From positions 62,001-126,000 of the forward strand of contig NZ_JBHTHQ010000021.1 of assembly GCF_042676605.1 (NCBI RefSeq): 64,000 bases of DNA. The letters are read 5' to 3'. Positions 27,475 to 36,035 of this stretch are shown piece by piece. The position numbers and the translations under genes were made by a program. The notes beneath the pieces are model-generated. The model made no database searches, was not told where the DNA came from, and worked only from the letters and a program-made list of their open reading frames with translations. The first letter of the stretch is position 1, and every line of letters starts with the position of its first letter. The DNA is from Alloscardovia venturai. Lineage in GTDB: Bacteria > Actinomycetota > Actinomycetes > Actinomycetales > Bifidobacteriaceae.

Positions 27475-28212
27475 ATGAATGTGTGGATGTCATTTTTGCA
27501 AGCGGTCAGTTTAGTGCTTTGGCCGAGGCACTGTGCGGGGTGCTTAGAGCGAGACTGCATCGTATGTGAAGCATGTCAGCATAAATTTGAGCGATATAGA
27601 AGACGTATCGTCGCGCATAGTATTCCAGTATATTCGTGCGCACACTATAGTAATGAAGTGCGTCAGGCTATTTTGTCGTGGAAAGATCACGATGACGAAG
27701 AACTTGATGACTTTCTCAGTAATGCTGTGCAACGACTCGTAGTATATGAAGGGTTATCTATGCTAGACAATTGTGTGCAACAATCAGCAAGGGTCATGCG
27801 CGATTCTCTTGAGATATGTGTCATACCCGTTCCCTCGTCTGAAAAGTCTATCCAACAGCGTGGTCGAGTGCATATTCTTCCTATAGCTTGCGCCGTTTGT
27901 GAGGGATTAGAGATATACTCACGTCAATCAAAGACTGCACTCAAATCGCATGTGTGCAGGGCATTAACCATAGAAAAACATACAAAAAAGTCTGTGACAC
28001 AGTCCGATAGAAGACAACGAAGTACACGTCTTTTGCATAGCCTGCGATTATGTGCGCCGCATCGGATGAATCATCATTGCGTCATTCTCGTTGATGATAT
28101 TGCAACGACGGGGTCTACTCTTCGGGCGTGTGCCAGAAAGCTTAAAAGACACGGTGCTGATGTTCTTTGTGCTGTCGTAATAGCAGATAGCAGTCTTGAA
28201 GAGGAACAGTAA
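27475..28212 (+). CDS. ComF-family phosphoribosyltransferase
   Basis: A 245-residue homologue of ComF/GntX. An N-terminal zinc-finger-like part has two CxxC pairs (HCAGC and CEAC), and the C-terminal PRTase domain shows the PRPP-binding motif VILVDDIATTGSTL. In competent bacteria ComF takes part in DNA uptake with ComFA; no other competence gene is in this window, so the role stays open. It ends 10 bases from the end of the converging umuC-like gene, with no hairpin between. Confidence 0.88.
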   Translation: MNVWMSFLQAVSLVLWPRHCAGCLERDCIVCEACQHKFERYRRRIVAHSIPVYSCAHYSNEVRQAILSWKDHDDEELDDFLSNAVQRLVVYEGLSMLDNCVQQSARVMRDSLEICVIPVPSSEKSIQQRGRVHILPIACAVCEGLEIYSRQSKTALKSHVCRALTIEKHTKKSVTQSDRRQRSTRLLHSLRLCAPHRMNHHCVILVDDIATTGSTLRACARKLKRHGADVLCAVVIADSSLEEEQ

Positions 28213-28222
28213 TTGTAATACA

Positions 28223-29566
28223 TCATGCTCTTACTATCGCCATTTCGTTCCAACAGGTCGTCGAGCGAGAGGAAAGATACGAGCGCTTCATACTCCAATG
28301 TGCCCCTGTGTCTCCACTTTTTCGTGCAAGCCCACGTATTCCTCCATATCCTATACCTATGTGGTACGCACCGAAACGTTTATGAGCAGCTTCGAGTATG
28401 TCGCCTATACCTTTATCGTGCTGAACATTAAAGATGTCGAGTGGAGTATAGCTATCTTCGTCGATGAGACCGTGCAGGATAACGCCGGCACGTGTGTACG
28501 GTGCGCCAATAATGATACGATTTTCAATACATTCGCATGCGTGGCGTGTCAGTATAAGAGGGTCATTAGTAGGCTCCTCAAGTGTGTAAGTTCCTCTGAT
28601 ATGAGATGGTGTATCCGAAGAATTATATCGGCTAGTGGAGCAGAAGACGGAGATACCTGTAGCTAAACTTCCCTGGTGTCTTAGTCGAAGTGCAGCTTTT
28701 TGAGTGTATACGCTGATACTTTGACGCAGAGTGGCGCTATCGCGGATAGGATGTGAAAACATACGCGAACACATGATTTGTGTTGTCCGTTTTCCATCAA
28801 GAGCGTCCTGAGAGGTGCTTGTAGCAATGCAAGGAATGCCTCGTAGCTCAAGTACTGTCTGTTGCATATTTACGTTGAATTGTTTACGGATAAGAACTTC
28901 ATTCGTATCTCGTAAATCGGCAGCAGTCGTAATCCCCATAGCGATGAGTTTAGGTGCAAGATGCCTCCCTACGCCCCATACGTGAGCAACGTCGATATGT
29001 TCAAGAAAATTTTTATCGAAGTCGACTGCTTGGTTCCATGTTGTAATTGTGCGAGTGCCAAAGGTGCGCTTAGCCCAGTGATTGATAATTTTTGTGAGAG
29101 TGAGCGTGGGGGCGATACTAATGGAAATAGGCAGTCCGAGTCCTTTCCATACGGCATTTTGCATACGTCCACTTATGCGAACAAGTTCTTCCTCGCACTC
29201 GTGAGCCTCGAAGAAACATTCATCTATAGAGTAGACATGTTGATGAGGGAGGAAGGAATTCATGATATGCATCATGCGGGTCGATAAGCTTGCATAGAGC
29301 TCGTAGTTTGAGCTACGAGCAATTACGCCATCGTGAGCTGCTTGTTCACGTATCTTGAACCAGGGAATTCCTCGTGGAATTCCCAGATTTTTTGCTTCTA
29401 GATTGCGTGCAACGACGCACCCGTCGTTATTTGAGAGGACAACAATAGGTTTATTTGCTAGCGACGGATGGAACACTCTCTCACACGATGCAAAGAAACT
29501 ATCTGCATCAGCGAGAATGAATTGTCGTTGTGTGTCGGTGCTATAGCAGTGTGAGGTCTTGTTCAT
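28223..29566 (-). CDS. umuC: UmuC-like Y-family DNA polymerase
   Basis: Error-prone translesion polymerase, the catalytic subunit of Pol V-type enzymes. The start has the FILADADSFFASCERVF metal-binding region, then NNDGCVVARN and the catalytic YSIDECF. A helix-hairpin-helix region (HVWGVGRHLAPKLIAMGI) and a little-finger/C-terminal domain follow, for a usual length of 447. ATG 29566 was chosen; a GTG at 29569 is one codon earlier. It lies 22 bases after the umuD-like gene without a clear ribosome site, so translation is probably coupled. SOS control comes from the boxes ahead of umuD. Confidence 0.93.
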   Translation of the reverse strand: MNKTSHCYSTDTQRQFILADADSFFASCERVFHPSLANKPIVVLSNNDGCVVARNLEAKNLGIPRGIPWFKIREQAAHDGVIARSSNYELYASLSTRMMHIMNSFLPHQHVYSIDECFFEAHECEEELVRISGRMQNAVWKGLGLPISISIAPTLTLTKIINHWAKRTFGTRTITTWNQAVDFDKNFLEHIDVAHVWGVGRHLAPKLIAMGITTAADLRDTNEVLIRKQFNVNMQQTVLELRGIPCIATSTSQDALDGKRTTQIMCSRMFSHPIRDSATLRQSISVYTQKAALRLRHQGSLATGISVFCSTSRYNSSDTPSHIRGTYTLEEPTNDPLILTRHACECIENRIIIGAPYTRAGVILHGLIDEDSYTPLDIFNVQHDKGIGDILEAAHKRFGAYHIGIGYGGIRGLARKSGDTGAHWSMKRSYLSSRSTTCWNEMAIVRA

Positions 29567-29588
29567 CACGGAATAATAATCGCTTGTA

Positions 29589-29993
29589 CTACCTCGCTGG
29601 TAACGGCCTTTGAGGATGATAGTTTCCTATGACTACGCCCCACAGCGTTATTGATTCATCAAAGTAAAGCTGGATATCTGGATGCTGTGGATTCTCTGTC
29701 TGAAGGATAGGGTGACACTGATTGTCCATGGTAAGACGTCGCACTGTGAGCTCACCATCGAGAGTTGCTATAACGATATCACCTTCTTGCGCGACAAGAG
29801 AACGATCAACAATAAGGAGATCTCCGTCAAAAATTCCTGCACCTTGCATAGAAAATCCTGCAACTTTGACAATAAAGGATGTATCTGGATGCGTAATGAT
29901 ATGTGTGTCGAAGGAAAAATCGCCAGAAAAGTAATCTTGTGCTACAGATGGGAATCCTATGCGCACTGTTTCGGAAATCGCCGATATACTCAT
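29589..29993 (-). CDS. umuD: UmuD/LexA-like S24 protein lacking the catalytic lysine
   Basis: Partner of the downstream umuC. It aligns along its length with UmuD: GFPS at the N-terminus, the catalytic-serine region VAGFSM (Ser48), and DGDLLIVD. In UmuD and LexA the second member of the Ser-Lys dyad lies in TVKKL/TVKRL; here the segment reads TVRRL, so Lys is Arg85. The cleavage dipeptide Cys-Gly of E. coli UmuD is Ile12-Gly13 here. Self-cleavage to UmuD' is therefore doubtful. ATG 29993 follows AGGTGG; a GTG at 30002 is possible. Two SOS boxes lie upstream. Confidence 0.88.
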   Translation of the reverse strand: MSISAISETVRIGFPSVAQDYFSGDFSFDTHIITHPDTSFIVKVAGFSMQGAGIFDGDLLIVDRSLVAQEGDIVIATLDGELTVRRLTMDNQCHPILQTENPQHPDIQLYFDESITLWGVVIGNYHPQRPLPAR

Positions 29994-30005
29994 CTCAACC
30001 ACCTT

Positions 30006-30021
30006 TCGAACATCTGTTCGA
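30006..30021 (-). promoter_or_regulatory. LexA (SOS) box upstream of umuDC
   Basis: TCGAAC, four bases, GTTCGA: a perfect match to the Gram-positive/actinobacterial SOS box, just ahead of the ribosome site of the umuD-like gene. LexA would repress here and be released after DNA damage. Confidence 0.9.
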
Positions 30022-30096
30022 TTAGTATGTCAGATGAGTAAGACGAAAATACGTATAACGACACACCTTGGGAAATAAGTTATCTAAGGCTATATA

Positions 30097-30112
30097 TAGA
30101 ACATATGTTCGA
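30097..30112 (-). promoter_or_regulatory. Second LexA-like box upstream of umuDC
   Basis: TAGAAC, ATAT, GTTCGA differs from the perfect box by one base and lies about 90 bases further upstream. It could strengthen repression of umuDC through a second bound dimer. Confidence 0.65.
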
Positions 30113-30127
30113 TTCTTAGCTGATGTG

Positions 30128-31342
30128 TCATTGGGGGAGAACAACCTCAAAGTTTACGCCACGTGAGTCATCAACCACTTGCACTGTGCCACCATGCAAA
30201 CCTGCGGCCCAGCGTGATATAGACAGACCTAAACCTGTACCACCCGACTGAGTGCCTGGATGGTCATGTTTACCTTTGACATAGCGACGGAAGATGTCGG
30301 AGCGATCTTCGGGGGCAATTTGAGAGCCAAAGTTTACGACATTTGTTACGACTGTTCCGTCAATCTCATTCTCCCTAGCTTCGACAATGACAGACGTGTT
30401 ATCAGCAGAGTGCTTTAAAGCATTAGCGATGATATTAGTAAAGAGTTGCCGTAAGCGATCTTCGTCACCTTCCATCCATATATCAGAGGGGACAGCGAGT
30501 GTGATACTGTGATTGTGGCTTGCATCAGCAATTTCCAACGGGGCAATGACATCGTCAAGAAATTCGCGTACATTGAACTTACTAATTTCTAAGCTTGCAG
30601 CACCGGCTTCCATACGGCTCAAATCTAGTAAGAATGCAATTAAATCGCTGAGTCGCTGTGTCTGGTTGAGAATGCCCTCAAGGTTGGCAGGAGTGGGCTC
30701 AACGATACCGTCAGCCATGTTTTCCACTAATGCTTGCAGAGCGGAGACCGGCGTACGAAGCTCATGACTGACGTTTGCAATCAAATCACGCCGCATCTGG
30801 TCAGCATGTTCAAGCTCATCTGCCATGACGTTGAACGATCGAGAGAGTTGCCCGATTTCATCATTGCTGTCGAGCGCCATCGAGACGCGCTTAGTATAGT
30901 CGCCTTGTGTAAGTGCTTCTGCTGCATCGCGAATTTCTCGAAGGGGAGCAGTAAGCCCTTGAGCAAAAAAGTATGTAATCCCTAGCGCAACGAGCAGTGT
31001 CGCAGGTAAAGCTATCCAGCCGGAGAACCCGATTTTAAGTAATGCCCAAGCAACAACGAAGGCAAAAAATGTCGCTAAAAGTATAAGGACACTCAGCTCG
31101 ATCTTTAATGACGATATGAGACCGAGAGGACGACTCCAGTTGATAGATCGTTTTATATGAGAGCTTGGAGAATGTGCCATTCTCCGGGACTTTATACGCT
31201 GTGGATATGCTTCTGTAGTACCCGTAGAGCGGGTATAAGAAGAAGGGTTGTCAGCATTGGTGTGGGTAGAAGATGATGTGGAAGATAAAGAGGATTTTGA
31301 AGAGTGATTATATGAATGAGAAGAGTGTGATATACGTGTCAT
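30128..31342 (-). CDS. Sensor histidine kinase (HAMP, HisKA, HATPase)
   Basis: A 404-residue kinase. A long Ser/Thr/His-rich cytoplasmic start is followed by two membrane segments (about residues 78-115) with almost no loop between, so there is no extracellular sensor domain. Then come a HAMP linker (TAPLREIRDAAEAL), the dimerisation box ANVSHELRTP with phospho-acceptor His193, and HATPase motifs (N box NIIANALKHS, GTGLGLSI). The OmpR-type regulator upstream on the same strand is its likely partner. An intramembrane or cytoplasmic signal is likely. Confidence 0.93.
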   Translation of the reverse strand: MTRISHSSHSYNHSSKSSLSSTSSSTHTNADNPSSYTRSTGTTEAYPQRIKSRRMAHSPSSHIKRSINWSRPLGLISSLKIELSVLILLATFFAFVVAWALLKIGFSGWIALPATLLVALGITYFFAQGLTAPLREIRDAAEALTQGDYTKRVSMALDSNDEIGQLSRSFNVMADELEHADQMRRDLIANVSHELRTPVSALQALVENMADGIVEPTPANLEGILNQTQRLSDLIAFLLDLSRMEAGAASLEISKFNVREFLDDVIAPLEIADASHNHSITLAVPSDIWMEGDEDRLRQLFTNIIANALKHSADNTSVIVEARENEIDGTVVTNVVNFGSQIAPEDRSDIFRRYVKGKHDHPGTQSGGTGLGLSISRWAAGLHGGTVQVVDDSRGVNFEVVLPQ

Positions 31343-31381
31343 GATTATTAAAATGCGTGTTGTGAATAATAGACATACGAA

Positions 31382-31449
31382 AGTGTCACGTGCTTTATCC
31401 TAGGGAAGATTAGATACAACAACCGTTAAGATAAGAGAAACGTGACACT
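31382..31449. repeat. Spaced 10-bp inverted repeat between response regulator and kinase
   Basis: AGTGTCACGT (31382-31391) and ACGTGACACT (31440-31449) are perfect reverse complements 48 bases apart, with a further possible TTATC/GATAA pairing inside. It may be an mRNA stem-loop that adjusts kinase levels or paired operator sites. Confidence 0.5.
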
Positions 31450-31469
31450 AGAAAATTCTAGAGATGAAT

Positions 31470-32189
31470 CTACTCTTGAACCGGTGGCTCAAATGCATAG
31501 CCCACACCGTGTACAGTGCGAATCATGTCTGCTCCGAGCTTGTGACGCAGGGCTTTAACATGGGAATCTACTGTACGCGTGCCGGATGCATCGACCCAAT
31601 CCCACACCTCTTCGAGAAGTTTCTCGCGAGTAAGGACGCTCTTTGGCTTGCGAGCAAGGGTAGAAAGTAAGTCAAATTCTGTAGGAGTAAGGTGAATGAC
31701 TTCACCTTTTAAGGTCACTATGCGCTGAGCAGGATCAATAACGAGGTCTGCAAACTGGAGAACTTTCTCATTCTCAGAGTTCTTAGCGATAACTTTTGCA
31801 CGTTCCACTCGACGAAGAAGAGCTTTACACCGTGCGATAAGTTCACGCATGGAGAAAGGCTTAGTCATGTAGTCGTCTGCGCCGGCGCCTAAGCCGATGA
31901 CCTTATCGGCTTCATCGTCACGAGCAGTAAGCATGAGGATAGGGACTGGACGAGTAGAAACAATGCGCTTAGTCGCCTCGAGCCCATCCATGACCGGAAG
32001 CATAATGTCCATAATGATAAGGTCTGGCTTAATCTGAGCAGCCGCCTGAACTGCGCTGGCCCCATCGCCTACAACGCGAGCTACCCACCCCTCAGATGCA
32101 AGACGTTGAGCAACTGCAGTGGCAAGCGTAGGTTCATCTTCTACAACGAGAATTGTGTGCTGGACAGGTCGCGATGTAGACGTATTCAT
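31470..32189 (-). CDS. OmpR/PhoB-family response regulator
   Basis: A 239-residue regulator: a receiver domain (acidic Glu17-Asp18, phospho-acceptor Asp61 in LIIMDIMLP, and the KPF lysine), a linker, and an OmpR winged helix with LTPTEFDLLSTL and VHGVGYAFEPP. It resembles PhoP/RegX3-type actinobacterial regulators. The kinase follows on the same strand after 127 bases that hold a spaced inverted repeat. carD diverges from the other side. The stimulus cannot be told from the sequence. Confidence 0.94.
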   Translation of the reverse strand: MNTSTSRPVQHTILVVEDEPTLATAVAQRLASEGWVARVVGDGASAVQAAAQIKPDLIIMDIMLPVMDGLEATKRIVSTRPVPILMLTARDDEADKVIGLGAGADDYMTKPFSMRELIARCKALLRRVERAKVIAKNSENEKVLQFADLVIDPAQRIVTLKGEVIHLTPTEFDLLSTLARKPKSVLTREKLLEEVWDWVDASGTRTVDSHVKALRHKLGADMIRTVHGVGYAFEPPVQE

Positions 32190-32314
32190 AATTCAGCTTT
32201 CTTCTTGATTGCCGTATTCGCTATTTATCATAGCGCAATACATGGCATAATGACGTGTCCTCGCCATATGGCAAACTTGATACATTGCATTTTCCTTTGG
32301 AGGGCTTATTTTAT

Positions 32315-32914
32315 ATGGATTATAAGGTTGGGGACACTGTTGTTTATCCACGCCACGGTGCGGCTCGTATAGACGAGATTTCCGAGCGTGAATTGCGTGG
32401 AGTTACGAAAACGTACCTTAAACTTTCCGTTCTTTCTTCTGACGGTCTTGTCATCAATGTTCCGGCAGATACAGTTGAAAAGCTTGGTGTTCGCGATATC
32501 GTGGATGCTGTAGCAGTAGCTAAGGTGTTTGAGATTCTTCGTACTCCAATCGTAGAGGAGAAAACGAACTGGTCACGTCGCTATAAGTTGAACCAGGAAA
32601 AGATTGCTTCCGGCGATGTCAATAAAGTAGCTGAGGTAGTTCGTGATTTGGCGCAGCGCGATGATAACGATCATGGATTGTCTGCAGGTGAGAAGCGTAT
32701 GCTTTCACGAGCTCGAACCATCTTAACCTCAGAAATTGCTCTTAGTGAGAAACTTGATGAAGAGGAAGCTCAGCGTCTCCTTGATGTGAATTTGGGTTAT
32801 GAAGATCCACAGCCAGGAGATGAAAAACATCATGCTATGGCTCCAGAAGAGCCGGCTGACCGTACATTGCAACGTGTCGAAGAAGAGGAAGCTGCAGCTA
32901 AAAAGAAGAAATAA
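32315..32914 (+). CDS. carD: CarD family transcription regulator
   Basis: Binds the RNA polymerase beta subunit through its N-terminal Tudor-like RID (YKVGDTVVYPRHGAARI) and stabilises the open promoter complex via the C-terminal helical DNA-binding domain. ATG 32315 (199 residues) is chosen because TTGGAGGG lies about 10 bases upstream and homologues begin here. The C-terminus is extended by about 35 charged residues ending in a lysine run. Like other actinobacterial CarDs it is probably essential and acts at rRNA promoters. Confidence 0.94.
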   Translation: MDYKVGDTVVYPRHGAARIDEISERELRGVTKTYLKLSVLSSDGLVINVPADTVEKLGVRDIVDAVAVAKVFEILRTPIVEEKTNWSRRYKLNQEKIASGDVNKVAEVVRDLAQRDDNDHGLSAGEKRMLSRARTILTSEIALSEKLDEEEAQRLLDVNLGYEDPQPGDEKHHAMAPEEPADRTLQRVEEEEAAAKKKK

Positions 32915-32970
32915 AAGCTAACTACTTTGCATTTGGGTAATATTTGTAGTGCTCTTTCGTAATATATGTG

Positions 32971-33103
32971 TGGCGTTTCCAAAGCTAAATAAGCGAAGGG
33001 AACGCCATTATTGTGTGCCATCATTGTGTGCGGTTGTACGGCATTAACCTACATTTACAGCCGCATCGTTAAGCCCTCCTCGGGTCAGCACTAGGAGAGC
33101 TTG
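32971..33103. terminator. Three hairpins between carD and the metal permease gene
   Basis: 32971-32980 pairs with 32998-33007, 33029-33038 pairs with 33056-33065, and 33070-33079 pairs with 33094-33103 (one mismatch). The first probably ends carD and the others the converging transporter transcript. Confidence 0.6.
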
Positions 33104-33106
33104 ATG

Positions 33107-33940
33107 CTACTTCTTGAGAGCTTTAATACTCTTTGCAATAAGCCAAATAACTGTACTTATCGTCACAATAACAAAACTTGGCGGCATAGGGAACATCGTA
33201 CTTATGATAAGCCCGCCCCAAATAGACACGAGACAGATAATCATCGTCATTACAATTGCGCGAAGAGGCGAACGCGTTACCATTGCAGCAGTATCAGCGG
33301 GGGTAATGACAAGTGCAAAGATAAGGAGCGTCCCTACTGTCGGTACGGCGACGGTGATGACGCTTGCCATCATGACCATAAAGACTACGCCTAAAGCTGT
33401 AACGGGGAGCCCCTTGGCTCTTGCGACTTCTTCATCAAGTGAACTGAAAAGTAAAGGTCGGAAAATAGCTAAAAGCACGACGCACAGCACAATGTCTACA
33501 GTGGTGAAAATGACAAGCTGGTCGGACGTTATCGTGAGAACTGAGCCGAAGAGAATAGACTGCATTTGTTTAGAAGCGCCTGCGGACATATTGGCAAAAT
33601 ACAAGCCTAAACCTGTAGAAAATGCGAGCACCGTTCCTGTAGCGACCTCACGCTCAGATGCCTTCTTGCCCAGAGCTCCGATGATAAGTGCACCTATGAC
33701 GGAGAAAAGACCCATACCCCACAGAACTGGAATACCAAGGAGTGCGGCTCCTGTGGCTCCTGGTAGACCAATATGTGCAAGAGCGTGTGCAGCGAAAGTA
33801 GATTTTCGTGTGATGACGAAATAGCCAACAATACCCGCAGCGATAGAGATAAGGATACCCGCAGTGAAAGCGCGTTGAACAAAATCAGTATGGAGAGTCG
33901 TCATCCATTGAGAATTAAAAGTTAACAGTTTAAAAGTCAT
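33107..33940 (-). CDS. Zn/Mn ABC transporter permease (ABC-3 family)
   Basis: Polytopic permease of the ZnuB/MntB/TroC family with about eight membrane segments and characteristic segments such as FAAHALAHIGLPGATGA and VGTLLIFALVITPADTA. ATG 33940 was chosen: GAGGG stands 5 bases upstream, and the start then overlaps the end of the ATPase gene by 11 bases; an in-frame ATG at 33961 has no ribosome site. Works with the ATPase and lipoprotein encoded upstream to import a divalent metal. Confidence 0.9.
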   Translation of the reverse strand: MTFKLLTFNSQWMTTLHTDFVQRAFTAGILISIAAGIVGYFVITRKSTFAAHALAHIGLPGATGAALLGIPVLWGMGLFSVIGALIIGALGKKASEREVATGTVLAFSTGLGLYFANMSAGASKQMQSILFGSVLTITSDQLVIFTTVDIVLCVVLLAIFRPLLFSSLDEEVARAKGLPVTALGVVFMVMMASVITVAVPTVGTLLIFALVITPADTAAMVTRSPLRAIVMTMIICLVSIWGGLIISTMFPMPPSFVIVTISTVIWLIAKSIKALKK

Positions 33941-34871
33941 GATGTCCCTCGCTCTCTTCATTCTGTACTCTATTTGTGTCTGTCAAGCTCACACTACTCG
34001 ATGAATGAATCGATGATACGCTCGATGGAGTATGCCAATGAGCCGCTTCATCCACACTATGAGTATCATGCTCGATACGTGTAGTAGGCTCGATGAGAGA
34101 ATTATGAGTCACGAACATGTCACCTTGAGGTGTAGTAATGACCTCAACTTTCGTACCGTAGAGGTGAGTGAGCAAATCAGAGTCGAGGACATTATCCATA
34201 TCTGCATAATGAGGATGCCCGTCGAGAAGGTACACAGCACCCGTCAGTACGGGGAGAAGCACATTCAAATCATGCGCTACCATCTGAATAGTCATGCCAA
34301 ACTCTTTGTTAAGCCTCGCTAGTAGCTCGATGACAGAATTTTGACTTGCAACGTCAAGATTTGCGAGAGGCTCATCCAAAATTAGTAGTTCAGGATTGTT
34401 TACTAGTGCTTGTGCAATTGCTGCGCGCTGACGCTGCCCGCCAGATAATTCGTTTAATCGCAATTGTGCCTGCTCTGTAAGTTGAACAAATTCAAGGGTA
34501 TGGCGCACCGCATCGCGCTCGCGGCGGGTCGTCGGAATAAATCCCCATCGATTTGCACTGATACCAAGCATGACAAAGTCAAAGACAGTGATATTACTTT
34601 CACCCGCAGATGTGTAGTTCTGAGGGACATATCCAATGCGTGCATTTGCCTTTCCTGCAGGCTTGTCGAGGATACGTACAGTTCCCTGAGAAAGAGGTAA
34701 AATGCCTAGTTCTACAGCAAGCATCGTAGTCTTTCCTGTGCCATTCGTGCCAACGATAGCAGTCACAGAACCACGTGGTATGGAAAAATTACCGTGAGAC
34801 CAAATTACCCGATGAGAGCGTTTGACCGCTGCATCTTTGAATTCAATGATGGGATTTTGTGTGTCAACCAT
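33930..34871 (-). CDS. Zn/Mn ABC transporter ATP-binding protein with His-containing tail
   Basis: Cytoplasmic ATPase of the ZnuC/MntA family: Walker A GTNGTGKTT, signature LSGGQRQR, Walker B LLILDEPLANLD and the switch His in VAHDLN. At 313 residues it is about 60 longer than usual; the extra C-terminus holds seven His in clusters (EHDTH, AHWH, GHHDF) within a Ser-rich, acidic segment. That tail could bind metal and gate transport; this is inference. Confidence 0.92.
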   Translation of the reverse strand: MVDTQNPIIEFKDAAVKRSHRVIWSHGNFSIPRGSVTAIVGTNGTGKTTMLAVELGILPLSQGTVRILDKPAGKANARIGYVPQNYTSAGESNITVFDFVMLGISANRWGFIPTTRRERDAVRHTLEFVQLTEQAQLRLNELSGGQRQRAAIAQALVNNPELLILDEPLANLDVASQNSVIELLARLNKEFGMTIQMVAHDLNVLLPVLTGAVYLLDGHPHYADMDNVLDSDLLTHLYGTKVEVITTPQGDMFVTHNSLIEPTTRIEHDTHSVDEAAHWHTPSSVSSIHSSSSVSLTDTNRVQNEESEGHHDF

Positions 34872-34950
34872 AGTAGAGTTTCTGCGTAACTTTCTTGAGA
34901 AGAATTACAAAGCCGTAAATGCTTAAGATTTTAGATACAGTCATATGCAA

Positions 34951-34983
34951 AAGGTGCCGAGCAACTCACTAACTCAGCACCTT
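34951..34983 (-). terminator. Hairpin between the metal-binding lipoprotein gene and its ATPase gene
   Basis: An 11-bp stem with one mismatch (34951-34961 with 34973-34983) is followed by a short T run on the minus strand. It probably attenuates read-through, so the binding protein is made in excess. Confidence 0.6.
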
Positions 34984-34997
34984 GATAGGCATACTAC

Positions 34998-35978
34998 TTA
35001 TTGTGCGCTTTCGGCAGTAGAAATTGCTTGTGCAGCATCATCTGTCAAAGCAGTAATCCATTGCGTGAGAGTGGTGTACTTTTCTGGAAGTTGCTCACTG
35101 ACATCCACGACAGGCACATCAGACTTCCCGGCAATTCCCGTAATCATATTCGTCGCGTCGGATGCTTCCTGAGTGTTATTGACAATGAAAGACATCTTAT
35201 GCTCTTCAATTGCGGTTTGGAAAGATTGAATATCAGTTGCAGTAGGTTCAGACTCATTGAGACGCGCATTTGCATAGCCTTCGGGAGTAACGTCTTTGAG
35301 ACCTAGATCAGAGTAGAGGTAGTAGGCTACCGATTCTGTCGCCGCATAGGTTTTACCCTTATGCTTAGTTTTGAAGTCTGTAATCTTTGTGTTAAGTTCA
35401 TCCTCACTCTTCTGCCATGCGGCAAACTGCTTCTCAAAGTAGTCTTTTGATGCGGGAAGAAGCTCAGAATAAGTCTTCTTCAAAGACTCAGCCACAGCTT
35501 TGCGCGCATCCTTAGAAAACCATAAATGAGGGTTATCCGCTTCACTAGCTCCCATGATGCTTGCTGCGTTAACGACGGTAGTATTTTTTACTGAGCGCAA
35601 TGCCTTTGTTGCCCATGCGTCATAATTTGCGCCATTGACTACAGCGACTTGCGCTGAGGACAGTGTGGAAATGTCTGCAGTATTTGCCTCGAAATCATGC
35701 GCCTCAACGTTAGTTCCCGAAATGATGGAAGTGACTTTGACATGCGTGCCACCGATTTGTGCAGCAAGGGATCCCCATTGATTGACAGAAGCAACGACAT
35801 TAAGTGGATCTTGGACATGCGTAGTTTGCGTTGTCGTATCAGTTTTCTTTGACTCAGCTTGAGTGGACTGTTTATGTGAACCACACGCAGCTAAAGAAAA
35901 AAGTGTCGCGCCGACCGCAACCGTTGCGAGTGCACGACGGATAAGAGAACGGGTGTCAAGGTTGTGAAGTATTTTCAT
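34998..35978 (-). CDS. Zn/Mn ABC transporter substrate-binding lipoprotein
   Basis: A cluster A-I binding protein (ZnuA/AdcA/MntC type). A signal peptide ends in the lipobox LAAC with Cys32 for lipid attachment. Metal ligands fit the His in VEAHDFE, the His in NPHLWFS, a Glu in the NESEPT segment, and an Asp in VPVVDVSE. The His-rich loop of typical zinc proteins is missing, and the His/His/Glu/Asp set points more to manganese, but this is not decisive. First gene of the three-gene transporter unit. Confidence 0.9.
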   Translation of the reverse strand: MKILHNLDTRSLIRRALATVAVGATLFSLAACGSHKQSTQAESKKTDTTTQTTHVQDPLNVVASVNQWGSLAAQIGGTHVKVTSIISGTNVEAHDFEANTADISTLSSAQVAVVNGANYDAWATKALRSVKNTTVVNAASIMGASEADNPHLWFSKDARKAVAESLKKTYSELLPASKDYFEKQFAAWQKSEDELNTKITDFKTKHKGKTYAATESVAYYLYSDLGLKDVTPEGYANARLNESEPTATDIQSFQTAIEEHKMSFIVNNTQEASDATNMITGIAGKSDVPVVDVSEQLPEKYTTLTQWITALTDDAAQAISTAESAQ

Positions 35979-36035
35979 CGCTCTTGACTCTTTCTACCTT
36001 ACATAGATATGTGCGCGATATGAATTTCACGCATG

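Noticed and set aside
27475..28212. Evidence for natural competence
   Set aside because: ComF-type PRTases are common in non-competent bacteria and no other competence gene is present here.
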